NCBI GenBank assembly: GCA_021441665.1
Contig: JAGYYN010039619.1
Location: 1 to 21,720 of the forward strand
DNA: 21,720 nt
Direction of reading: 5' to 3'
DNA from: Euplotes cf. woodruffi 2 WChen-2021
Taxonomy: Eukaryota > Ciliophora > Spirotrichea > Euplotida > Euplotidae
In this document: piece after piece, positions 1 to 8,141 of the stretch
How the letters are laid out: every line of letters begins with the position of its first letter
Position numbering within the stretch: position 1 is the first letter of the stretch
Program-made: the position numbers and the translations under genes
Notes under the pieces: model-generated
What the model saw: only the letters and a program-made list of their open reading frames with translations
The model's database searches: none
Told to the model about the DNA's origin: nothing

Positions 1-150
1 ACCTCAACACCCTCTGTCCTTATCTCCAACTGCCGCTGTCTCCAATGAACCCCTATCCCCGTGCCTATCTCTATCCAGCCCAAACCGTGCAAACCCCGAT
101 ACAGCCCCCGCTGTGATACCTGCAGTATTCTGAATATGTCTGGCATCCAT
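1..150 (-). CDS. 5' part of a GC-rich gene, runs off the left edge
   Basis: An open frame of 50 codons begins with ATG at 150 on the minus strand and is still open at base 1; one TGA (read as Cys) lies next to the edge. The peptide begins MDARHIQNTAGITAGAVSG and then becomes rich in Gly, Asp and Arg. The coding strand is G-rich and clearly richer in GC than its AT-rich neighbours. The ATG is only 33 bp from the start of the divergent gene at 184, so both would share one promoter gap. I do not recognise the product. Because only 50 codons are visible, this could be a chance frame in a GC-rich patch; the clean ATG and absence of stops are the only support. Confidence 0.4.
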
Positions 151-183
151 ATCGAAATAAAATTTCAACTATAAATAATCAAT
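151..183. promoter_or_regulatory. 33-bp AT-rich gap between divergent start codons
   Basis: This short AT-rich interval separates the ATG at 150 (-) from the ATG at 184 (+). It contains a TATA-like run, TATAAATA, about 10 bases before the plus-strand ATG. Such a small gap must hold both 5' leaders, if the minus-strand gene is real. Promoter function is inferred from position and composition only. Confidence 0.3.
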
Positions 184-2544
184 ATGTCGATTCCCACGTT
201 TTCACCGCAGCAAAGGCCAGACTCAGGCTACATCCTCAAAGTCAAGCCCGTCCAGGCGGCTGTCGACAACCGAGGAAAGGAGTATAAGAAGGCCAGGAGG
301 TTCGAGCTGTCCAAGAGGTTCAAGAAGACCCAGAGCATCGATATTGCTAAACCTGCATCTGTTAACCTGAACGTATGGATGCTGACGTCGAAGAAGAAAA
401 AGAAAATACTATTTGACTCGGTTAATAAAGATATTTATGCTAGCAAACAGGCCACTAAAAGCCGCTTTAGACCTGAGGATTTTGTATTCAAACACCCCAG
501 AACTGGATTTATGGACCTTGGCAAGACCGATAAACAAGAAAGCGCCAAGTTGTATTAAATTTACTCAAGTCTTTCAGAGATAAAGAACTAAAAATGCTTA
601 AAACAGACGATTATAATGCAGATCACCCAACCAGTGCCAGAGGTATACGATTGCGGATATATTTGCATTTGTTAAAATTGGTGAAGAAATTAGATGTGAA
701 TGATATCCACATAAAACTATTTTTGATTTAAAATACCTTAACTACTTTCACTAAGCTTAAATTAGTAATCAAAAGTAACAATTTTCAATCTGTCATATAG
801 AAAGTGAGCCATTCATGACAGAAATTGATGGTAAGTATAATTTATCTCTTTGAATAGGTCTATTATTTTTCTTCATATTAAAACTAATTTAATTAAAGAA
901 AACGAAGCGTTCCCACGTAAATTTGATATCAAAAATCAAAAGTGAAGGTTCAAGTCGAAGCCGATTCAAAATTCAAAATCAGCGATTGACTTTAACACGC
1001 GGCTTGCAAAGCTGCAAGATCGAGTCGAATGAATAACTCAGTCAAATTTTCATAAATAAAATCCTGAGCCAATTCGAAGAAAAATTAGAGGAAATAAAAA
1101 GTAAGTCAGCATCAAGCTCAAATATCTAGTCGATCGAGTAGTCAAAAAATAACCAAAATAAAATCGCTGACGATTGTCCGTTCTATCGTAGCTCAATAAA
1201 ACAGAGTGAGCAAGTTATTAAGCTCGGAAGGATGCTGAACAAAGACAACAAGCGGCACATTTCCTCCTGAAATCCGTTCTCAAAAACACCAAAAGTGAGT
1301 AAGGAATTAACAGTCAAGAGCAAAGGTAACTTGGAGCCGATGAATCATAGTGCGGAATGCAAAAGGAGAGTTCGAGGTCAACGGCAAGGTCTATCCGCTG
1401 TCCCCTTCATTTGAAAAGATCAACAGCGAGATCTTGACTAAGACATTCAATAAGGATGAAATAATGAAGGTCATTAATAAATAAAGTATTCTTCGCAATA
1501 ATCTTTAGATCCAGCAACACCGATTCCCTTCGACGAAATTTATTAAAGAAGACTACGACCAATTTGTTCCTGCAGGCTTTCGAGAAAAGCTGCTTGCTCT
1601 TGATAGCAGCTACGAGTCTGACGACGAAAATCCTTTAAAGAAACTCGAAGAACAGGAAGCCAAGGATTTTTACAATATGGTGCGGTCGATCTTTAGCTCA
1701 GCGAATATTAATTTAAGAAACGAACAGCTTTACTCTCCTTTGTTGGAAGCACTGATCAAAAATTACTCAAACAAACTCAGTAATAGTGGGAGTAGCTGCG
1801 CGTCGTCTAGCAGGAAGCGAAGAAACTCAAAATGGAACTTGACTATGAAGGAAAGCCCAATACCGAAGTTCAAGCCAATGCAGACTCAACTTCTTGATTT
1901 AAAGTCGAGCCAGCAGCTTGGCAAAGGCTGGACTGAAAGAAAGAGCAAGACTAAATAAAGCAAGTGTTAGTGTATTGACTGCTATAGAAACCTGTTGTCG
2001 AAGAGGAGCCTGAGTCAAAGATTTTTAAGCATGAACTCGATACAGTAATTTTTCCCTTTAATCACTATTTTTCTTCTCTTGTCTTTGTCAAAAAATGGAG
2101 AAATTTGGTTTATGTTCAAATAAAGGTTTTTAAAAATATTAAAAATTGATTAATAATCGTTGAAATCGATAGGAAAACATCAAAAGAATTTATAAGTCAG
2201 AACTGAAGCTCCGTGCTTTGCGTAAAGACGTAAACCCGCTTGATAAGCTGTGAGTCGACCTGGCTGGTCCTGCCGGCTCAAAAGAATGGCTAAATAGCGA
2301 TATGGAACTACTAGGTACTCCTTATCCATCTAAATAACTAGACGATTTATTATGAAGACAGATGTATGAAGCAGACAAAAAGATGATTCGAAGTTCAAGC
2401 TCGACATCAGCATATGTGTATCCTTTCATTACACCTCGAGCGAGTAATAAAAAATCTGTTGGATTCTCATCGGATACATTTACTCGGCAACATTCAAATG
2501 ATTTTATTTGCAATCATATCTTGAAAGAACTAAAGTTAGAATAA
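184..2544 (+). CDS. Lys/Ser-rich protein of unknown function; nine introns, four frameshift sites
   Basis: Spliced protein about 614 residues starting MSIPTFSPQQRPDSGYILKV and ending KELKLE-TAA. Exons: 184-548, 578-642, 801-830, 899-1100, 1130-1325, 1351-1485, 1509-1963, 1988-2044, 2173-2314, 2342-2544. Introns run from 23 to 158 nt; 643-800 and 2045-2172 are the least certain. AAA-TAA followed by a +1 shift occurs at 1054-1059, 1147-1152 and 1479-1484; each shift opens a charged, protein-like frame (for example KILSQFEEKLEEIK after the first). At 1953-1958 AAA-TAA needs either +2 with intron 1964-1987, or +1 with a longer intron ending near 2003; either model closes modulo 3. The protein is basic and serine-rich with no membrane segment and no domain I recognise, perhaps a cytoskeletal or nuclear ciliate-specific protein (inference). 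Confidence is high that this is one gene, lower for each splice site. Confidence 0.7.
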
Positions 2545-2781
2545 TATTCAAAAATAATATTATTAAATATTTGGGATTAGGGACGTTTATTTATATTTAT
2601 AAATAAATTTATATTTTTTATATATAAAATTAACAATAATTTATTTTGATTTACGAATTATTTTAAACTATTATATCATAGTCACTAAGAATTTTATTGA
2701 TGAATGTAAAAATATAAGTATTCGCAGGAAATATCTAAAATTGAGTAAGCTTATATATTGAGATAATTGAAAATTCGAAAA
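2545..2781. other. AT-rich gap between convergent genes
   Basis: Both flanking genes end here, so the gap should hold two 3' ends. It is extremely AT-rich and carries a perfect palindrome (listed separately). At 2765-2774 it holds AATTGAAAAT, which fits the Euplotes crassus chromosome-breakage consensus HATTGAAaHH; such a short motif is expected by chance in AT-rich DNA. No coding frame seen. Confidence 0.6.
2586..2607. repeat. perfect AT palindrome, 10-bp arms, 2-nt centre
   Basis: The arms are TTTATTTATA (2586-2595) and TATAAATAAA (2598-2607), separated by TT. It sits 42 bp beyond the plus-strand stop codon and 175 bp beyond the minus-strand stop codon. It could help form 3' ends of the converging transcripts, or be a by-product of AT-rich composition. 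Confidence 0.6.
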
Positions 2782-5700
2782 TTACTTGTCTATCAACTCA
2801 ATTTCAAAGTCGTCTTCGCTTAAGCATTCTTCTGAATCATACTCTCCATGAGCATCCTCATCATAGTTGCCATTTTGATCAGAGGAGTCAAGGTCTAAGT
2901 CTTCTCAGCTGTAGTCGATTTCTTCTTGTTCATCGTCAGGAAGGACGCTTTTATTGCTGTAGTTGCCTCCATCTGTGTAATTATAGATGCTTAAGTTCTC
3001 CTCTGCTTCAAAGTTAAACTCAGCAAGAGTGTCATGGATGTTATTAAGATGTTCATAGCCTGGTGCAGGATGTTTATAAACGCTGTGTTTAGTTAGCGCA
3101 AGAATGGTGAATTGCTTACCTATCAATATCATCGTTATTTTCAGAATCAAAATCTACAGCAATGTCATCTAGCAGATGGACATTATCAAAAATACTGCCC
3201 TCGTCACTTGGCTTGTTGCTGACGTCCTTCCAGTTGTTAATGGCCAGTTTGGCAAAGTCTTCGTTGTTCACTTTGCTCATTATTTGCTTTTGAAGATAAA
3301 GCCGTTTTTCAATTAAATGTGGATGGTTTCTATATTATCAAAATTCGATATAAAATCATTACTTGAATAGATTCTTCGGCACCCACATGTTAGCCGATCC
3401 AGTTGCTGAGTTTTGAACTTTCCCTATTTCGAGTCAAACAATCACGAACTGAAGAATCAAAGCGAATGATTGAAAATACAGCGTAATGAGGCTTACCTTT
3501 GTACATGCATACAACTTTATGTCCTGCTGGAGCGTTGTGGCTTAGCTGGTTCGCACCAATATGGTTTTCTCAGATTAGTACTCACAGATTGTCTGGCCGT
3601 GACAGCACAGACTCCTCATCAATGTTTTTATTGCAGTTTTGATCCATTCATATCCAAACTCTATCACTGATAGGAGCTGATCAAATGTTGCAGTACATCT
3701 TTTCTTCCTGATTCATAATGTTAATGTAGGATATTATGTATTTTAAATCGGTCTTGGTTATATTCGTAATTATTTCGTGCCAACCCCTTCGGTCGTACTG
3801 ATTAATCCACTCAACTAAGCTATACGATCCATTTGGATATACAGACTCGAGCTTTGAGCAGTTGAAGTTGTTAAAGTCATCGAGTCAAAGCAGAAAGTCG
3901 CTATTGATCTTCCTTTTGTTTCTACTTAAGCACTCCATCTCGACATTGAAGCTCACTGCGAGACCGTATTTTGTAAGTTTTCCATCGCAAATCAGACAAG
4001 AGTAACTGCTTTCTTTAATTACGTCGAGGATTTTAAAGATGTTTAGATAAATCCACTTTTTATCGCTTAAGAGGTGTGGTTGATCGTTATGCCTCAGCAC
4101 AGCAAGATGATGAATTCTATTATGATGTTCCCAGCAGTTTTGGCAGAGGTCAACTCCGAGCCTTTCTTCATATCAATCAATTCAATGCCATCTGATGTCG
4201 TGGACAACAGATTCGCATATATCTCAGATTACAGTTTCTTCTCTGTACCTCGGGACAAAAGGAGCCTCCTCGTTGTGATATTCAATCGCTAAATAATAAC
4301 AAAGTAAAAGTTACTTTTATTCTGAGTTAAGTCACAGTCTGTCCGCTCATTTAGAATGATCTTGGTGCTTCCGTCGGATTCAACTTGCACAAAGATCATC
4401 TTGTGGTCAGGGGTGTGAATGTTCGTGCTTAGCCTCATTATTTTGTGGATTATTCAAAGCTCAAAAGATCTGCTTTTTAGTAGCCCTTCGCTTTGCTTTT
4501 GCGATTTTGTATAGTAATCGACTCATGCGTCATCAATACAAATCCAGCGATACTTATTTACAAGTAGGTAGATTATAATCTGATTCAAGCTTTTGATTTT
4601 GTCATGCGTGGCAGTTTGATTCCTTATTTATTGATATTCCAATCGGCGGATCGAATTCATAGTCTTTAAATTTAAAGTTTAACAGCAGTCTTAGTTCTTC
4701 GAGCTCATTTGAATCCTCAAATATGCTATTGCTAAATGTGATAAACTGTGTGCTCTTATCTTTTTCGTAAATTGCTAAATAAAAAGATTAATTTATCCGT
4801 TGCTAAGCTGATTTTAAAATAGTAGCGAAAGGAAATAATTACTTCTTTTGATGTATTTGAACTCAAGCTCCTTCATTACATCAACCATAATTGCTACGTT
4901 GCCAAAGTCATTGCTTTTAAGTTTTTTAAACGACTTTATAAACTCTTCAAGGCTATAATACTTCTGTACTGATTGCTTAGTTGAGTGAGCAATATACGTA
5001 TTAATATTCTTATCGTGAATTTTTATTTCGTGAGTATCGTAGCCTTCATAATCTCCTTCTAAGTAATGATATTTTCACAAAAACAGTGCTTCTTTACTAT
5101 CATCATTTGAGTTTCTGTATATTAATAATTAAGCTTAAAACTTACTTTAAGACCATTGCGATTTCTTGTTGTCTGTCTCGTGGAGTCTTGCCAAATCAAA
5201 GATCGCAATATGAGTTCTTTGAAATTCTGGCCTGGCTAGTTTTCTCCCAAATAACTCCTGTCCACTTGTACCTTTTTACTCTTGCGTGGGTTCAATTAGA
5301 CTGTTGGTGGTCGTGGCAGTAATTTACAAAGAATCCTTTTGCATCAAGCGGGCACTCTTCTCACATAACGCGGACTCTTTGTTTATTTTAAATTAACGTG
5401 ACAGACTTTGCATGTGAAGTCTTTTCGAATGAATCCACTTTGCGAAAAGAACTGATTCGTGACCTTCCACTGCTCCTTATCGACATCGTACTGAATGCAA
5501 GCCATTTTATGGTCAATCTTGTGGATCAACTGCGGCTGCTCACGTACATTTAAGAAGTCTTTGTGGCACAGCTCGAAGGGGTGGTTCTGCTCTCAGCATT
5601 TCGAGTCGATGCACACCCACCGGATCTTTTCTTCGGATTTATTTTGAACATCAATACTGACATCTGAACAACGACAACGTGCTGTCTTCGAAGTGCATCC

Positions 5701-5842
5701 CTGCAGGTGTTTTTGATAGTAAACAGTTGATTAAGTTCTTCGACTTCTCAAATTCCTCAATCTTGAAGTAGTTGAACACCGAAGCTTCCCATCTTTTGCT
5801 ATTTAAACTATGCTTAGCTTTAGCTGAGAATTTATTTAACAT
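2782..5842 (-). CDS. Multi-zinc-module protein with a ZZ finger and an acidic tail
   Basis: About 929 residues. ATG at 5842, stop TAA at 2784-2782; introns 5115-5145, 4775-4842, 4289-4314, 3424-3496, 3330-3362 and 3083-3119; +1 shifts at AAA-TAA at 5644-5639, 5388-5383 and 4559-4554. The length closes modulo 3. About seven Cys/His modules follow one another, most with the order C-x2-C, then W-x-C-x2-4-C, then LC and paired His. The clearest (near 4260-4100) is a ZZ-type finger: ICDIC, WHCIDCYEE, DLCQNCW, then H-x3-HH. Many ligands are encoded by TGA. ZZ fingers usually bind peptides, such as N-terminal tails of histones or N-degrons; such a role here is inference. The last ~65 residues are very acidic (Asp/Glu/Ser). 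I know no named family with this array; alternatives include a ubiquitin-ligase-like or chromatin-reader scaffold. Confidence 0.8.
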
Positions 5843-6091
5843 AGATTTATATTTTTAATAAGCTCATATCTCATTAATTGTGACTTATAGAAAAAGATAA
5901 ATCAGCATCTCTAGATTAACAATTTTATCAATTATTATATTGGTTGAGGTAATTTTGAAATTCTAATGAAATTGATGCAAAAATAATGTAAAAATAAATT
6001 TATATCGAATATATCATAATTTAAGCTCTTACTCATATCTCATAAATATGTATTTTTGATTCAACACATCTTCTGCTTCATTTTTATCATC

Positions 6092-6107
6092 TAAAAATGC
6101 ATTTTTA
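6092..6107. repeat. 16-bp perfect palindrome
   Basis: TAAAAATGCATTTTTA reads the same on both strands. It lies 36-52 bp downstream of the stop codon of the gene at 6144-7262 and just beyond the hairpin at 6116-6142. It may be a protein-binding dyad or part of a 3'-end signal; function is unknown. Confidence 0.6.
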
Positions 6108-6115
6108 AATCAAAT

Positions 6116-6142
6116 TTTTGGTAGTCAAGGCGACTACTAAAA
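6116..6142 (-). repeat. hairpin one base after a stop codon
   Basis: Read on the minus strand, TTTTAGTAGTC and GACTACCAAAA form an 11-bp stem with one mismatch around a 5-nt loop (GCCTT). It begins one base after the TAA that ends the gene at 6144-7262, so it would form at the start of the 3' untranslated RNA. The left arm shares TTTTAGTAGTCG with the hairpin upstream of the K+ channel at 11886-11905. Confidence 0.55.
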
Positions 6143-6143
6143 T

Positions 6144-7262
6144 TTATCTTAACAGAGTTTGAAAATTACCTTCTTTCTCCTCATCGATAACATTCGTGCT
6201 TAGCATGACTTTTGATTTGTAGAAGTCTTCAATAGAGTACACTTCATAGCTAAAAGTTGATTTTTCATCAATCTTTTCTTCAGAGTACTTAAAAACAGCG
6301 AATCCTTTTTCTTTGACGCTATCGAGATAACTGTCAATCATCTTGTAGTACGCTTGTACATCCTCTGCGGTTGATGTTTCCTTCCCCGAGCTTTCTTTTA
6401 CATCAGTGTCCTTGCCTTCAGTTGCTGAGTCCCCTTGCACCGTTGTTGCAGCAGTCACATCGGCCTTTTGCCCGATTTTTTGAGAAAGAGCGAAGTTAAG
6501 AATAATTACATCTGATCTCGATGATGATTCAAACGAATATTTAATGTAATTTTGCAGTGCGTCTCGAACATCCGCAGACTTAATACTTGACAAGATTTGT
6601 TTATGCTCTCTGCCGTAGATCCCTTTAATTTTCTTTTCGCTCTGCTTGAGATGACTGTTAATGTAGCTCTTGATTTTAGACTCAATATCTTTGTAGTCAG
6701 ATTTCCTAATCATTGCGATACTCGCATTTCTATCCTTTTTCACGATTCTCACAAGCGAGCTTTCGCTATTTAAACTCGATCAGGTCGTTTGTCAAAGGCT
6801 TCTTATATATCCGCGTGGCGCATGAGCCCGCAGCGGACCCGACGTAAGAGCTTTCGCTGAGGAGGTCGTCTAAAGGCAAGCTTTTGTCAGCGACACTGTC
6901 TGTTTCAGTTTCGGCTCTTCTTAGTTTCTTATGCTTTGATTTATTTAATTTTCCTGACTTTGTATGTCTTGTTAGAGATGTTTAGCTTATCTCCAGAACT
7001 GTTGATCGAGTTTATGTCTTTGAATCCTATATTATTTTATTCTTTTCTACTTTTGAGTAAACACACAGGTTTGATATATTTTTAGAAGATATATTTCTTG
7101 TTATTTGAATAGGTTACCTTCAATGTAAGATTTAATCTTGTTTGCGATTGGTGAATATACTGTCATTGTCTTACTAGTATTCAATGTTTGCATCTTTTTA
7201 ACCTTCTTTTGAGGCTTTTTGCTCGAACCTATAATTTAAATAAATAAACTTTTATCAAACAT
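6144..7262 (-). CDS. Unknown 334-residue protein, two frameshift sites
   Basis: ATG at 7262-7260; introns 7229-7249 (21 nt) and 7027-7117 (91 nt); AAA-TAA-A +1 at 6946-6941 and AAA-TAG-C +1 at 6771-6766; stop AGA-TAA at 6146-6144. The total closes modulo 3, giving 334 residues. It starts MFDKSSSKKPQKKVKKMQTL, so the N-terminus is strongly basic. A Ser/Asp-rich middle follows, and the C-terminal 200 residues alternate Lys- and Glu-rich segments likely to be helical, split by a Thr/Ser/Gly linker. No transmembrane segment and no recognised domain. The AAA-TAG site is the cleanest single example in the window, because the frames on both sides are long and neither continues past the switch. Confidence 0.75.
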
Positions 7263-7582
7263 CTTGTAGTAAGTGTCTATCTCCTACCCTAAACCTCTAA
7301 ATTTTGTGATGTTTTAAAATATTTTATTATTTTCTATCAAAACCTACTCTAAAATCAAATTCTAATCAATCACAATATTTATAAAACTTCAATGAATCAC
7401 TACCTACTTCCAAAACCCATTTATTAATTCAATAAATAAATTCTAAATTTAAAAATCACAAAATCCTCTATTACACATACCAAAATTATCTATTTTTTCC
7501 TCTCCAAATAAACCTAAAACAGCTGATTTTTTCCTCTTGAAAACCCCCAAATCCCAATAGTTGTATAATAATTGAAAACAAG
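7263..7582. promoter_or_regulatory. Divergent promoter gap with a G-depleted tract
   Basis: The gap lies between ATG 7262 (-) and ATG 7583 (+), so it should drive both genes. From 7312 to 7521 the plus strand has a single G (at 7394) against about 43 C; 7395-7521 is 127 nt with none. Close to the plus-strand ATG there is TATAATA (about 7564-7570) and AATTGAAAAC, a fit to the E. crassus breakage consensus. Strong strand asymmetry is known from subtelomeric DNA of spirotrich gene-sized chromosomes; here that link is inference. No coding frame seen. Confidence 0.5.
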
Positions 7583-7990
7583 ATGAGTTTGAGCCACATC
7601 CAAGTCGTCGAGTGGATATACAAGAAGCTTTGGGGGACCAAAGAGCCGATCGAGGATGAGTTCGAACTCTACCACCCGCTAAATACGCAGAAATACAGTG
7701 ACTGTTATGGTACGCTTGCATTCCCCACTAGAGCTTATAATATTAAAGATACATTCAATGTAGACGACGGAGAAGTTGAAAAGGATTTTTCAGCCAAAAC
7801 TGCGTGAAGTACTTTGCTTTATACCGCCCAGTATTAAAATCGCTTTATCAACTCTAACTCGTTTAGAAATTCCTTCAGAGACACGATTAGCGAAGTCAAG
7901 TCAAATACAAAACAAGTCATCAAGGTCTTAGTGATTCTCAATATATTTATTTATTTTTTGATTGGGCTGTTCGTATACTGAACGGTTTAA
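7583..7990 (+). CDS. Small tail-anchored membrane protein
   Basis: Exons 7583-7830 and 7867-7990 with a 36-nt intron (7831-7866, GTATTAAAAT to CGTTTAG); the unspliced frame would stop at a TAA inside it. The product has about 123 residues and begins MSLSHIQVVEWIYKKLWGTK. The first ~95 residues are soluble and acidic. Residues ~100-120 form one hydrophobic segment, VLVILNIFIYFLIGLFVY, followed by only three residues, so the topology is that of a tail-anchored protein with its N-terminus in the cytosol. Two TGA codons are read as Cys. I do not recognise the family; SNARE-like proteins share this layout, but no heptad zero-layer motif is visible. No frameshift site. It shares its upstream gap with the divergent gene at 6144-7262. 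Confidence 0.7.
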
Positions 7991-8141
7991 GCAGTCTCAA
8001 CTCAATCGACGCTTTTGGATATGTATTTGCAAAGTTGTGGAATCTTTCACGTATCATTAATCAACAATTTTAGTTGCAAAACTAAAATTGTGCGAACTGC
8101 AAGATTCAATTTACTTATTATATTGAAAATATGCTCAAAGA
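7991..8141. other. Gap between convergent genes
   Basis: This 151-bp interval must hold the 3' ends of the tail-anchored protein gene (+) and the channel gene (-). It contains a perfect hairpin (8064-8091) and, at 8121-8130, TATTGAAAAT, another exact fit to HATTGAAaHH. No coding frame is supported. Confidence 0.55.
8064..8091. repeat. perfect 12-bp hairpin with GCAA loop
   Basis: Arms ACAATTTTAGTT (8064-8075) and AACTAAAATTGT (8080-8091) are exact reverse complements around GCAA, a GNRA-type tetraloop on this strand. It lies 74 bp past the plus-strand stop and 51 bp past the minus-strand stop, so either transcript could fold it in the 3' untranslated region. Confidence 0.75.

Larger units (their letters stand above)
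5843..6143. other. AT-rich gap between tandem minus-strand genes
   Basis: The interval serves as the 5' flank of the zinc-module gene (start 5842) and the 3' flank of the next gene (stop 6146-6144). It is AT-rich with stops in all frames. Its low-coordinate part holds no obvious signal; the high end carries a 16-bp palindrome and a hairpin, listed separately. Confidence 0.6.

Noticed and set aside
1-125. Degenerate telomere on the minus strand
   Set aside because: GGGGTTT-like words occur, but they are irregular and lie in a continuous open frame.
1101-1170. A run of three or more consecutive frameshifts in the 184-2544 gene
   Set aside because: A 29-nt intron (1101-1129) and one AAA-TAA shift explain the same sequence more simply.
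2314-2341. AAA-TAA at 2330-2334 as another frameshift site
   Set aside because: It lies inside a clean 27-nt intron whose removal joins MELL to DDLLCRQ in frame.
4100-4260. TGA as tryptophan (Blepharisma- or Mycoplasma-like code)
   Set aside because: Several membrane proteins would accept Trp, but TGA fills obligatory zinc-binding Cys positions, and AAA-TAR frameshifting points to Euplotes.
7263-7582. Internal telomere repeat
   Set aside because: C/A-rich runs such as AAAACCCCCAAATCCC are present, but no C4A4 unit is repeated.
7831-7866. In-frame TAA read as glutamine in the tail-anchored protein
   Set aside because: A 36-nt GT-AG intron removes the TAA and keeps the frame.
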